From: Euleptes europaea
Taxonomy: Eukaryota > Chordata > Lepidosauria > Squamata > Sphaerodactylidae
Direction: 5' to 3'
Length of the DNA stretch: 64,000 bases
Assembly: GCF_029931775.1 (NCBI RefSeq)
Contig: NC_079320.1
Coordinates: forward strand, 78,820,656 to 78,884,655
Shown here in pieces: positions 43,455 through 64,000 of this stretch (positions within the stretch are counted from its first letter, which is position 1; the number at the start of each line of letters is the position of its first letter). The translations under genes were made by a program, and so were the position numbers. The notes under the pieces are model-generated. The model was not told the DNA's origin and ran no database searches. It worked only from the letters and a program-made list of their open reading frames with translations.

Positions 43455-44058
43455 AAGTGTATATGTGTTATCTCTATGTATCTTAAGTTGAGGCTTATTC
43501 AGCAAAAAATTATGTTCAAGGTATACTGGACACCACAGCGACTCTTTAGCAAAGGATTGTGTAAAGTGTCTAATTGCTGGCATTGGAACTTACCTGACGC
43601 GTCCCTTAAACATATGCTTTGGGTGTGTGCAGTCATACAGTGTTTCTGGGAAGAAGTTATTACTTGCATCAATTTTGTATTAGAATGTTCACTGATTTTT
43701 GAAGATGTCAATGTACTTTTAAACTATTTGTGTGACTCTTGGAGGCTAACCAATGGTCAACGAAAATGGACCCTCCTTGCCCTTACTACACCTAAAAATT
43801 ACGACATTGGTTACGACAATCATATTACAACATTGAAAAGATAAAAGCCCTTAGAACTCTATCAATATTTGAACACATGGGATGTTTATGGCAATTGCGT
43901 ATGGATTTATTTTTAGAAATTTGGAAACCATTTATAGACATGTATGTGTAGATCTGCTACCACTGTTATATTTTTGGCTTTTCTTTATGTACCTTTTTAA
44001 AGTTTTTGTTTTCTTTCTTTTCTCTCTCAATTTGTGTGTGGAAAAAAATAAAAAAAGG
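43455..44058 (+). repeat. L1-like LINE 3' end
   Basis: A frame reading LKHMLWVCAVIQCFWEEVIT resembles the cysteine-rich end of L1/Tx1 ORF2. An A-rich tail (AAAAAAATAAAAAAAG) follows near 44042. 5'-truncated. Confidence 0.6.
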
Positions 44059-44066
44059 GGGGGAGA

Positions 44067-44226
44067 TCTGGGAACTAAGCAGGGTTAGTATTTGGATGGG
44101 AGACCTCCAAGGAATACCAGAGTTATGACACAGAGGCAGGCAATGGCAAACCACCTCTGAACATATCTTGCCTTGAAAACCCTACGGGGTCGACATACGT
44201 CAGCTGCAACTTGATGGCAAGAATAG
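44067..44226 (+). repeat. 5S-derived SINE
   Basis: ACTAAGCAGGGTTAGTATTT and GGATGGGAGACC, then AACTTGATGGCA. It begins right at the end of the L1-like tail. Confidence 0.8.
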
Positions 44227-44229
44227 GGG

Positions 44230-44860
44230 GACCAAACCAAGAACCATGAATACTAATACATGCCTACAGTTTATAATTGACTGCCATTCACTGCCTTGAG
44301 GACTAGTTCTTTTCTTTTTTAATTTTAAATGATCATCTGGAAGCTTTGAATTTAACAAATTTAACATTCTCCATTGAGAAAATGGATTTTAAAATAAGAA
44401 TAATGTGGTGTCCCAAGAGTTTCTCATAAATAATCATAGCAATCCTTATGAAAATCCAGTCAGGTTAATTTTTCATGCATTAGAGAGGCTGAAAGGAGGA
44501 AGGGCTTGCTGGATGCTACCTAGTGAGTACCTGGTACAGGTGAGACCAACTGGAGACTCTTTACCATGATCCTCCAACTGCATTCTGTTCACATGCTCAA
44601 TAATCCATATTAGGATGAGATTTTTGCGCCCTCATGCTTAGTAGATGTATTTATCTCAAATGATAAAGCCCAAATAAAGGCATGGATTCTACGATGATGT
44701 AAGACTAATTGTCGACTCCTATGTAGTAGGTCTATTCAGAATCCTACTGAGGTCTATTAAATGGGGCTTACTCCCGTGAAAGCAGTTTTAAGATTGCACT
44801 GTAAATCCCTTTTCAGAAGAAAATCTATCAGGAAGATTATTTCACAATGCCTGGCTTGGT
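44230..44860. other. Intergenic, nothing recognised
   Basis: AT-rich sequence with no named repeat between the 5S SINE and the next SINE. Confidence 0.4.
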
Positions 44861-44867
44861 TATTGTT

Positions 44868-45062
44868 AGTAAGGCTTCAGTGCTTGTTAGAGCACTGGGT
44901 CAAAAAGAGTCAAAAATCCTCTCTGCCATGAAGCTTGCAAGATGACCTTGGGCCTAATTACTCTCACTAGCCTACCTCACAGGCCTGTGGCGAGGATTAA
45001 ATAGGTGGAAAGAGGAATGTGTGCTGTCCTGAGATCCTTGGAAGAAGGGCCTGATAAAATAC
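44868..45062 (+). repeat. SINE family F
   Basis: CTCTGCCATGAAGCTTGCAA and GCCTACCTCACAGGCCTGTG. Confidence 0.65.
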
Positions 45063-45596
45063 TTAATGGCCTTACTTTAAAGGGGGGAATATGGTCATGT
45101 TACTTTAAAGGGGGGGGGGGCTATTGTCATCTATAATCAGTGCCTTTTTTGTGGTGGTATTCACTGCTACTGAGGACTGACACCTTTTCTGGGGGCTCCC
45201 CCAAGTGCTGAGGGGGAAATTGGTGGAGCAGTGCAACCTTACCTATAGTACAAGCACTGTTTCACACATACAAAAAAGCACTGTCTATAACCAAACAAAA
45301 CAACAACGATGAGTAGAAAAATGCTAGAATATCATAAAAATTAGAACCATTTGGACTTCTTGCATCTCAGAACTGTAGATTTCCACGTGTTTACTGAAAA
45401 GCATTTCCCCTAATGGATAAATATGCTTGAGATTGCAACCATGCAGCCTATTTCTGTATATGTCTCCTTGGAAGTAATCCCCACTGTATTCAATGATGCT
45501 TACAGTGCAATCCTAGACAGAATCATGCTTTTCCAAGTCCACTGATATCAAGGCTAGGCTGACAGCAAGTGACTTACCCCTCCATAGCTGAGTGGG

Positions 45597-46035
45597 TGTG
45601 AGAGATCCCCTCTCTCTGAGTTTACTTCTCCAAATCAAATGTTCAGACGTTGATAAAGAAACAAAGGATTTATTGAAGACATCAGGAGATGAGACAGGCA
45701 CAGGTAGAAAGTTGCAAGTGAGGGGCTATTCGGGTTTACAGAATATATTGACTCCAGGGCGCTGGGGCACTGGGGTTCACACTTATTGTTATGGGAAGTT
45801 ACAAGCTTGGCATAATACAAAACATCAGACGAGTCCCAGGAAGTCTGGTGAAGCTATCACACTTCCAAGGCCGCATCGGCCTGAGGGAGTACTGACAGGA
45901 AGAACAGCGGGGGGGAAGATACTAGGGGCAATCAGGCCTGGCGCCTGAGACCAGAAGGTGTGAACTGCTTTTACGAGTTCACTGATAACAAAGCAGGTGA
46001 TGGGAAGCAGAGACACATAGACAGAGACCCTCACA
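45597..46035 (-). repeat. Gypsy 3' LTR
   Basis: Downstream LTR, the same 439-bp length as its partner with no difference seen by eye. An AATAAA-type signal is present within the LTR (minus strand, from TTTATT at 45668). Confidence 0.93.
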
Positions 46036-46046
46036 TTCTGCCCCCC

Positions 46047-49000
46047 TTAAGGCCCCCCTCCAGGGTCCTCGAGAGGGCGAGGCTTATCGGGATAAGCGAG
46101 GTGGAATTCTCGGATCAAGCGAGGGGCCGCCATGTGGGGTGCGGCCACCCACTCGTCGTGAGCGGACCCAAGGTTTTTCCAACGAACAAAGTAAAACAGT
46201 TTCCCTTTCTTCCATTTGGAATCTAAAACCTTGGATATTTCCAAATGGGTATCTCCCCCTACCACGGTAGGAATCTCGTGTGCGGGAGGGGGGTGGAACT
46301 GGGGAGCTGGCACATAAGGTTTGAGGAGGCTTATATGAAAGACTGGATGGACCCCCTTGAGGGTCTTTGGGAGTTCCAGTTCCACGGTAACCTCGTTGAT
46401 TACTCTGGTAATGGGGAAAGGTCCCACATAACGGTCGCTCAATTTTTTGCAGGGACGCAGAGAGCGGAGGTTTTTAGTGGACAGATAGACTTGCTCTCCC
46501 ACCTTAAGTTCCCATCCCGGAGACCGGTGTTTGTCTGCCTGTTCCTTGTACTTGCTTTTTGCCTTCTCAAGATTCCTGAGCAGCCATGGCCAGGTAGATT
46601 TGACTACCTGAATCCACTCCTGAAGATCAGGGGTGGACTGGAGCTCTGGCGTGACGGGAGCGGAACCGAAAGGACCGAATTCCGTCCCGTATATTACTTG
46701 GAAGGGACTAAAGCCGGTAGAGGAATGAGGCGCATTGTTGTACGCATATTCGGCAAATGGCAGCAGGTCGACCCAGTCGTCCTGGTGGAAATTTACATAG
46801 CAACGCAAATAACATTCTACCACCGCGTTTATTCGTTCAGTTTGACCATCCGTCTGGGGGTGATAGGCGGAAGAAAGGCCCTGTTCCTCCACCCCCATTA
46901 GCTTTAGGAAGGCTCGCCAAAATTTGGCAACAAACTGGACCCCCCGGTCGGAGAGGACCTTCCTCGGGATCGAGTGTAGCCTGAGGACGTGTGTGACGAA
47001 CAGTTTAGCCAAGCCCTGGGCTGAAGGAAGACCTGCACATGGAACGAAATGGACCTGTTTGGAAAAGAGGTCCGTGATTACCCAGAGAACCGTCTTTCCC
47101 CGACTTGGAGGTAGGTCGGTGATAAAATCCATGGCGATGACTTCCCAGGGACGGGAGGGGTTCTCAAGCGGTTTGAGAAGCCCTGGGGGTTTTCCCATCC
47201 GTCTTTTAGCTGTGGCGCAAGTGGGGCAGCTGCGCACGTACAGCTCTACATCGGATCTCATACCGGGCCACCAAAACTGCCTCCGTACCAGGTGAAGGGT
47301 TTTTATGAAACCAAAATGACCCGCCAACCTGGCACCATGTACAAGTCCCAACACCTCTTTACGAAGGGAGGATGGGACATATAGTTTTCCCCCTTGCACC
47401 CACCAGGTGTTGGTTCGTTCCAAGCCAGTGGGGAGGAGATGGTGCTCCTCCTCCTGTAAGGAGGCGTCCCGGAGCCGCTGTTGGAAGGCTTCCGGGATAC
47501 CTTTGAGCGTAGGGGGGGTGTCTGGTTGTTGGGCTTGGGACCGGGTAGTGACGGCTAAGCTAGGAACCTCCCCTCGCTGCTCGGGAGTGAACAGGGAGTC
47601 GACTGGGCGATCGAAATCGTTGCGATACTGGGGAAGTCGTGACAAAGCGTCGGCTAGGGCGTTCTCTTTGCCAGGGACATGCTTGAGGGTGAACCGGAAT
47701 TTTGCGAAGAATTGGGCCCACCGAATTTGTTTGGCGTTGAGCTTTCTAGCTCCCTTGAGAGCCTCGAGATTCTTGTGATCGGTACACACTTCAAACGGCA
47801 GCTCGGCACCTTCTAAAAAGTGCCTCCATATGGTGAGGGCATGTTTGACCGCCGCCGCCTCCTTCTCCCAAATAGCCCAGTTGATTTCGGACTGGGAAAA
47901 CTTCTTGGAGAAGTAGGCGCATGGTCTCAACCGCCCCCCTTCATCCCTCTGCAATAGGGCCCCGCCCATGGCCACATCCGAGGCATCCACTTGCACCACA
48001 AAAGGCTTGGTGCAATCCGGGTGAGCCAAAATGGGTTCGGATGAAAAAAGCAGCTTTAAACGTTCAAAAGCTTGCTGGCACTGGGGGGACCATTGCAAAC
48101 GGGCTGAGGGAAGCGCGGCGCTAGCCCCCTTGTCCTTGGTACGCAACAGGGCAGTGAGGGGAAGCGCAACTTGGGCAAAGTTGGGAATGAAGTTGCGGTA
48201 AAAGTTAGCGAATCCCAAAAACTGCTGAAGCTGGCGGCGGGTAGTGGGGGGTTCCCAATCCCGCACCGCCTGGACCTTAGCGGGGTCCATTTCTAACCCT
48301 TGGTGGGAAATCACGTACCCAAGAAATGTAATGGAAGGTTGGTGGAACTCACATTTGGACACCTTAGCATATAGTTTGTGCTCCCGCAGCCGCTGGAGCA
48401 CTTCTCGCACTAGGCGCACATGTTCTTCCATGGTTTCAGAGTAAATAAGGATGTCATCGAGAAATACCACCACCCCCCGAAACAGCAAATCATGTAAAAC
48501 CTCATTAATTAATTGCATAAACACACTGGGAGCCCCCGAAAGTCCGAAAGGCATGACTAGGTATTCAAACATTCCAAAACAGCTGGAAAAGGCTGTTTTG
48601 GGTTTGTCTCCTTCTTTAATGCGAATGCGGTGGTATGCTTCCACTAAGTCCAGTTTGGTGAAGATTCGGCCCTCCTTTAATTGTGCTAGAAGGTCGGGAA
48701 TAAGAGGGAGAGGGTAAGCGTTAGACTGGGTGACGGCGTTTAGCCTACGAAAGTCAATGCACAGTCTTAAATCTCCCGTCTTTTTCTTCACAAAGAAGGC
48801 TGGGGCCGAATAAGGAGCCTTGGAAGGGCGTATGAAACCCCTCGCCAAGTTGGCATCCAGATAGTCCCGTAACACCGCCTTTTCACTAGGGCTCATGGGG
48901 TAGACCTTCCCTTTAGACAGTTTGCCTTCCCCCACAATTTCGATGGCGCAGTCCGTCTCTCTGTGGGGGGGTAGTTCGTCACATTCCCTAACATCAAAGA

Positions 49001-49595
49001 CGTCCGCAAACTGCGAGTATTCAGTGGGCAGTTGAGGAGGAACGGTGGCTGGGGGGGGGGACCCTACCACAGCGGCGGCCGGAGACCGGACAACCCGTTC
49101 CTTGTCATGTAATCTACAGGGGTTTTCGGGAAACGAGAGCACCCGTTCAACCCAGTCGATGGACGGGTTGTGTCCCCGTAGCCAGTTCATCCCTAACACC
49201 ACAGGGGTTACTATAGGGGCGATGGTAAAATACAAGCGTTCCCAATGTTCCCCCACGGACATAATCACGGCTGCAGTTCTGTGGGTCACCGGGCCCCGTT
49301 TAAAATCACTCCCGTCCATTTGGGAAAAGCGGAGGGGTCCCGGAAGCCGCTTGCGCCGGACTCCCAGTTTCTTGGCAGTGTCCTCACTAATCATGGTGCG
49401 GGCACACCCCGAGTCAACCAAAGCGGGGAATTCTAAACTGAGACCCCCTTTTGGTAGGGAAAGGTGAACACGCACATATACATTGTCCTCTTGGGCGCTT
49501 ACCATCGGTGGAGCTCCTTGCACAACAACAGGGGCGGTCTGCTGCGGAGCCCCCTCTACAGCAGACCGACGGCGTTTTTTGCCGGCTGTTCCCAC
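46047..49595 (-). mobile_element. Gypsy Pol frame
   Basis: A 1182-codon frame with the order protease (ALVDSGCARTMIS), reverse transcriptase (FLDDILIYS), RNase H (VVQVDASDVAMGG), integrase (HH-CC zinc region, then AMDFITDLPPS and SAYHPQTDGQTERIN) and chromodomain (FYFVRWKNLGSAHDEW). Confidence 0.95.
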
Positions 49596-50983
49596 TCCTC
49601 CTCCTCGCTGGAAGAGGGGGAAGGAGTGGTGGCGGTCGGGGACCCGTCCGAATCAAAAGTAGTACTTGTAATCCGGGACCCCGTTGGGCCAGTAGAAGTG
49701 GAGACCCCGTCCTGGGGGCGCGCATGGAGAGCGGAGGGTGCGCCGGAACGTCGGCCCGGTGGTCCGCTCCTGCGGCGGGGCTGGTCCTCGGCAGCCGCCT
49801 TCTGTGGTTCAGTCGGGGCTTGGCGTGGGGGGTTGGGACGGCCCGAACGAGAAGGGCATTGCGACGCAAAGTGTCCCTTACCTCCGCAGGTCAGGCAGAC
49901 ACCGGTCTCAAAACGCTTGCGGCGTTCAGCGGCCGAGGGACCCCCGCTGCCCCCCAGTCGGAAGTCTCGGCCCCGGTCGCTCCGGGGTCTCGGGTCTCGT
50001 CCAATGCGTTGTTTGGACAAGGTCAAAAGTTGTTTGCGATTCTCGATGTCGGCAGCGTGGCGAACCCAACCTTCCACATCCGGGGGGTTCCCTTGCATAA
50101 AGGCCCAATGTTGGAGGTCCGGGTTGAGGCCCTCCCTGAAACACTGTACCAAAGTGGCCTCACTCCAGTCCAGGATACGGCTGGCCAGTGACTGGAACTC
50201 ACTTGCATACTGCGCCACCGACTTGGTCCCTTGGCGCAGTTGCATCAGGGAGGCTTTAGCCCGCTCTCCCAGAGTCGGGTCCTCAAAGCGGTTTCGGAGT
50301 GCTACCATAAACTCGTCCAGGGTTCGCAGCACCGGCGAGCGGAGTTCATACTGCAACACCATCCAGGCGGCCGCCTCCCCTTGCAGTAAGGAAGCCACGT
50401 ACTGCACCCGGGACTCCTCGGAAGTGAAGGTTCGGCCTTGTTCTCGCATAAAAATGTCCACTTGGACCATGAAAAAGGTCAACTGGTCCCCTGAACCGTC
50501 ATACGTGACTTTCAGGTCCCGACGGGACGGGAGGCTAGGAGGCGCGGGAGGGGCTGCCGGTGCTCCGTCCGGGAGATTGCCGGCGGGCGGTTGCACTTTC
50601 AGCGCGTCCAGGGCCGCTGCCATCTCACCCATCACACGCTGCATGGTCTCCATCTGCTCCTGCATAGCTTGGCGATCCTCCTGCCACTGCTTGCGTTCTT
50701 CCTCCATCAGGGCCTCCTTGCGTGCCGGGTCCCCTTCGAGTCCCGTGCTGGGGAAGGCCAAGCGGCGATCCTTCGCCGCGGTTCGGGAGAGAGACCAACC
50801 CTTGGGGGAGTCCAGCCAGTTGTTAAAAAGTCCTCGGGGACGTCCGTCCCGGCCTTGGTCGGGGATGGGATCCCTAGGCTTCTTTGGCTTGGCACCCTCC
50901 TCCTTGGGGTCCGGTTTCTCCGGCACCACCGGTTCATTCGGTGCGTCAGGGGTAGTAGGGGTGTTTTCCTCGTCGCCTTGCAT
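49556..50983 (-). mobile_element. Gypsy Gag frame
   Basis: A 475-codon frame. It has an acidic N-terminus, a capsid-type middle (TFFMVQVDIFMREQG, AAAWMVLQYELRSPVL) and a single CCHC knuckle CLTCGGKGHFASQC. Related Sushi Gag genes were domesticated in mammals, but this copy lies inside a complete element and is not a host gene. Confidence 0.93.
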
Positions 50984-51035
50984 TCTGTCCCAAAAGGTAC
51001 AGCAGCAGTCCGAGAGGCAAGGACTTGCAACTTAA

Positions 51036-51474
51036 TGTGAGAGATCCCCTCTCTCTGAGTTTACTTCTCCAAATCAAATGTTCAGACGTTGATAAAGAAA
51101 CAAAGGATTTATTGAAGACATCAGGAGATGAGACAGGCACAGGTAGAAAGTTGCAAGTGAGGGGCTATTCGGGTTTACAGAATATATTGACTCCAGGGCG
51201 CTGGGGCACTGGGGTTCACACTTATTGTTATGGGAAGTTACAAGCTTGGCATAATACAAAACATCAGACGAGTCCCAGGAAGTCTGGTGAAGCTATCACA
51301 CTTCCAAGGCCGCATCGGCCTGAGGGAGTACTGACAGGAAGAACAGCGGGGGGGAAGATACTAGGGGCAATCAGGCCTGGCGCCTGAGACCAGAAGGTGT
51401 GAACTGCTTTTACGAGTTCACTGATAACAAAGCAGGTGATGGGAAGCAGAGACACATAGACAGAGACCCTCACA
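51036..51474 (-). repeat. Gypsy 5' LTR
   Basis: Upstream LTR in the element's own direction. It begins TGTGAGGGTCTC and ends GAGAGATCTCTCACA-like text read on the minus strand. Confidence 0.93.
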
Positions 51475-51544
51475 GTGGGGATTTGAATCCGGGCCTTTCA
51501 AGCCCTAGGCCTCTAACCACTACACAACACTGGCTCTTTTCTGA

Positions 51545-52635
51545 TGTGAAAATGAACAAGCCAGAAGGGTTAATAATTATGATAAAACTAACTTGGTGGT
51601 TATTAGTATGGGACATGCCTGTTATTGATTCTACTCTAATCAATTTCAAGACGTTTATGGACCTAACAGTGCAGTGCTAAGCAGGGTCACACCCTTCTAA
51701 GTCCCTTGAAGTGAATGGGCTGAGAAAGGTCTAACTTTGCTTAGGACTGCATTGTAGATGTTCCATGTTGCTTATATTTTCTGCTCAGGAGCCAAGACGA
51801 AGGGAAGTAAATTCTTGTGCTTTTGGGTTGTTCTTTGGCGCCCTCTTGTGACATTTTAAGTCCAAAACACATCTCTTTTAAGTAGCATCATAACAGTTTC
51901 ACGAAACAAAAGTATTTTTCATTTCTATAGAGAAACCAGGTTGTAAAATATAGCCCAAAAAAGAAGGGGTTGCATCAGTCTAGAATCAAGATAAAATAAC
52001 AGAAACCCCACAGAGAGTGCTGGTGTATTTTTCCATTCAGCCAATATATCCCTGGAACGACAATTGCACTCTACCTTCTGATTTTACTGTTGGGACTCGA
52101 CTGATTGATCACATTAATGCCTTGAAAACACGACACCCTCTGCCAAAGGGAAGTCCTACTGCTGCGTTAGATACACTTACAGTCACTCACCTTCTGTCTA
52201 ATACCTGCTTCATGATGAACTCCACACTAATTTTCTGCATCCTGTCATTTTCAGAGTGTTATCAGCCTGAGGTGCAATTTTTTAAAATTGCCAAGTTATA
52301 AGTGAACTAGCTAAAAATCAAAGACTTAGGACTTAATCAACCAGATTAAAGAAAATCACACTGTAGGATATAATTGATCACACAAAAGCCAATAGCTAAT
52401 ATTGGGTCTATCAAGGCAATGCCATCTTGCTTGTTCCACAGCCCATAAATGCCTGGCAGGGTAACAAATGACCCTTAACATTTGATTGTCAATTGTATTT
52501 ATTTGCCGTATTAAGGAAACCTTTAAACATCAAGAGTTGCTTAAACAGCCCATTTTTTTCACACGTATAAAGACTTTGGTTATCTCAGAGGAAATGTGTG
52601 CATGATAATAGCTCTGGAATATCTGAGGGAAGGCT
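51545..52635. other. Intergenic, nothing recognised
   Basis: No named repeat, and no exon of either neighbouring gene. Confidence 0.4.
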
Positions 52636-52639
52636 TAAT

Positions 52640-52830
52640 TCATCATATTTTATCTCATTCTTCCTCCAAGAAATTCAGGGCGGCCTAACACGTTCTCCCT
52701 GCTTGATTTTCACAACAACCCTGTGAGGTATGTTAGGCCGAGAACAATTAGCCCAGTGATCAGCCAGTGAGCTTTGCAGTTTGAATAAGGATTTGAACGT
52801 CTGTCTTAGTCTGACAAACAGTGCCATCCT
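52640..52830 (-). repeat. SINE family F, diverged
   Basis: TTCACAACAACCCTGTGAGG and AAGGATTTGAACGTCTGTC. Confidence 0.6.
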
Positions 52831-52834
52831 AAAT

Positions 52835-53700
52835 CAAGTTACACCCTTGCAAGTCCATGGGCTTGCAAGGGTGTAACTCAGTTTAGGATGTCACTTGTCA
52901 CTACATCACCCTGACATTTACGTTCGTTCTCTTTGCATGTTTATTCGGAGGAAGCAAATTCCACCATGTTCAGTGGGGCTTGCTCTTATGCAAGTGTGCA
53001 CTGGGTTAGTCCTAATCTCACGTTACCCTTACTGTTTTAATTCAGTTTGCTCCTTAGTTGATAGAAAACTGACACATAGTGCAATCTTATGCAGAGTTAC
53101 TCCAGTCTAAGCCCATTGAAATTATGGGCTTGGACTGGTGCAATTCTCCTTAGTATTGCACTGGGAATCATATATTGTTGTCCGAACATCTCTGCAACCA
53201 CGAGCTAAAACACTTATAGTCTTCCTTTCTCACTTGGACACAAGGCTGATTACACAGAATGAGTTAATACAATTGACAGGATGGGACAAGCAATAAAGAA
53301 TACAATAGGATTAGCGTTGTAGAACTGACCAGAAGTCTAAAAACAGAACTGCAGCAAAGAATAAAGACACATTCAATTATACAAAATCCCATAGCAGGAT
53401 CCTAGTTTTAATAAGCTGTACACAGTAGTATAAACCACAGTCCCTAATAATTTATCCTAAGTAACTTTGTGAATCATTTAGTACAGTGCGCTCTGAGCCC
53501 GGCTTGCTGGAAATTAGGGCAGGCTATAAATATGAGGAATAAATAAATGCTCTTCTTGAATAGTATAATAAAAATAATATAACATAACAATCCCATAGAG
53601 GTATATAAACTTATAATGCATGGGAAAAAACTAGCATTTATGCACCTCATGATTTTTTTTAAGGTTTTATGCCAAATAAAGGTGTGATTTGATATTTAAG
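52835..53700. other. Intergenic, with a short hairpin at its left end
   Basis: Near 52826-52890 an inverted pair (CCTAAATCAAGTTACACCCT, mirrored) forms a hairpin. The rest is unassigned AT-rich sequence. Confidence 0.45.
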
Positions 53701-53710
53701 GCTTTCCTTG

Positions 53711-54081
53711 TGTGTGTGTTAAGTGCCGTCAAGTCGCTTCCGACTCATGGCGACCCTATGAATGAAAGTCCTCCAAAATGTCCTATCTTTGACAGCCTTG
53801 CTCAGATCTTGCAAATTGAAGGCTGTGGCTTCCTTTATTGAGTCCGTCCATCTCTTGTTGGGTCTTCCTCTTTTCCTGCTGCCCTCTACTTTTCCTAACA
53901 TGACGGTCTTTTCCAGTGACTCTTGTCGTCTCATGACGTGACCAAAATACGTCAGCCTCAGTTTAGTCATTTTAGCTTCTAGGGTCAGTTCAGGCTTGAT
54001 TTGATCTATAACCCACTGATTTGTTTTTTTGGCAGTCCACGGAATCCGTAACACTCTCCTCCAACACCACATTTCAAAGGA
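53711..54081 (-). repeat. BovB LINE 3' end upstream of SEPSECS
   Basis: The minus-strand frame MWCWRRVLRIPWTAKKTNQW, then [20 protein letters not shown] and GRPNKRWTDSIKEAT, is the BovB reverse-transcriptase end. The frame is still open over about 117 codons, so it is a fairly recent copy. The GACTTGACGGCACTTAAC tail is at its left. Confidence 0.92.
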
Positions 54082-54125
54082 ATCTATTTTCTTCCTATCA
54101 GGAAGCTGATAGGAAGAAAATAGAT
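54082..54125. repeat. 19-bp perfect hairpin at the BovB 5' junction
   Basis: Arm 54082-54100 (ATCTATTTTCTTCCTATCA) and its exact inverse at 54107-54125 enclose the loop GGAAGC. One arm reads on into the BovB frame; the other is an inverted duplicate. Confidence 0.9.
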
Positions 54126-54189
54126 AGGAAGGCTTTCCTTAACGCGGCCAAAATAAAATACATTCCACCATGCAAGAATCCCAGGGAAC

Positions 54190-54409
54190 ATCTTTATCCC
54201 TCTTATGGGGAGACGCAGGCCTTTGCTTCCTCCTCCGTCCGCAGGGGGCGCTGTTCGCTCCTTTCCTCGCCACGCCTCCACCCCTCTAGGCAGCTGCTGT
54301 CGCTCGTCGGGGGGGCGTGGCTCAGACGGGCGTCTCGACTGCGCAAGCGCGTACCAGAGCGGCCGTCGTCGCTCTCCAGTTCCTTCCTTCCTTCCCTCCC
54401 GTCTCCGCC
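54190..54409 (+). promoter_or_regulatory. SEPSECS: SEPSECS CpG-rich promoter and 5' UTR
   Basis: The stretch is GC-rich with an NRF1-like TGCGCAAGCGCG starting at 54340 (one mismatch to consensus) and CTTCC (ETS-like) runs just before the start codon. No TATA box is seen. Its upstream edge is a BovB fragment with a 19-bp hairpin. Confidence 0.6.

Positions 54410-64000
<9,591 letters not shown>

Larger units (their letters stand above)
45597..51474 (-). mobile_element. Ty3/Gypsy chromovirus (Metaviridae), looks whole
   Basis: The element is 5878 bp on the minus strand with two 439-bp LTRs (TG...CA), a 5-bp duplication GTGGG on both sides (45592-45596, 51475-51479), and a purine-rich tract AAGGGGGGCAGAA just before the 3' LTR. 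Gag and Pol occupy two long frames that overlap slightly; the family commonly uses frameshifting there. No breaks were noticed in the long frames. The LTR pair looks identical by eye, so the insertion is very recent. The C-terminal chromodomain places it with vertebrate chromoviruses of the Sushi kind. Confidence 0.95.
45545..51538 (-). repeat. SINE (family F-like) split by the Gypsy element
   Basis: The left part ends ...CATAGCTGAGTGGG at 45596 and the right part resumes GTGGGGATTTGAATCCGGGC at 51475. Both parts read as one minus-strand SINE once the LTR element is set aside. Confidence 0.65.

Noticed and set aside
49556-50983. Gag frame as a domesticated Sushi-type host gene
   Set aside because: It lies between paired LTRs with Pol, purine tract and target duplication, so it belongs to a whole element.

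Overview
The window is vertebrate nuclear DNA, most likely from a squamate reptile. RTE-BovB and CR1 LINEs, Squam1/Sauria-type tRNA SINEs, 5S-rRNA-derived SINEs with BovB-like ends and small hAT/Tigger elements together point to a lizard (a gecko is plausible, not proven). Three conserved host genes were found by matching exon translations to remembered vertebrate proteins. Every junction used here has a GT/AG splice pair and a consistent phase.

Layout. (1) ZCCHC4, the 28S rRNA m6A methyltransferase, lies on the minus strand from its start at 12421 down to exon 5 at 686. Its remaining exons lie off the left edge. (2) PI4K2B, phosphatidylinositol 4-kinase type 2 beta, is complete on the minus strand: ten coding exons from 41626 to 16976, 473 residues, with a probable 3' UTR of about 1.9 kb. 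(3) SEPSECS, Sep-tRNA:Sec-tRNA synthase, is on the plus strand: exons 1-3 and the start of exon 4 (54410 to the right edge). PI4K2B and SEPSECS are divergent and ZCCHC4 follows PI4K2B in tandem. This is the order I remember from human 4p15.2, inverted. All three genes start in CpG-rich promoters with NRF1-like sites.

The 12.8 kb between the PI4K2B and SEPSECS start codons holds a young, whole-looking Ty3/Gypsy chromovirus (45597-51474; two 439-bp LTRs that look identical by eye; 5-bp target duplication). It also holds a BovB fragment abutting the PI4K2B promoter, an L1-like 3' end, SINEs, and a second BovB piece just upstream of the SEPSECS promoter. The introns hold nested SINEs, CR1/L2 pieces, hAT and Tigger MITEs and two tetranucleotide repeats.

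The most unusual signal is a set of asymmetric foldback elements (11461-12265, 12864-13058, 40553-41128, 54686-55198). Each has long inverted arms and a one-sided extension of about 35-50 bp, and each is flanked by a 12-15 bp direct repeat. Two of them sit at the same position of the same host MITE in opposite orientation. Within these and related repeats a hairpin recurs that resembles a hammerhead ribozyme core: CTGANGA, one extra base, a paired stem, GAA(A), a short self-complementary block, then C. Hammerhead motifs are known from Penelope-like retroelements, so a Penelope-related origin is a reasonable but unproven reading. No CRISPR array, functional tRNA or rRNA gene, or prokaryotic feature was seen.
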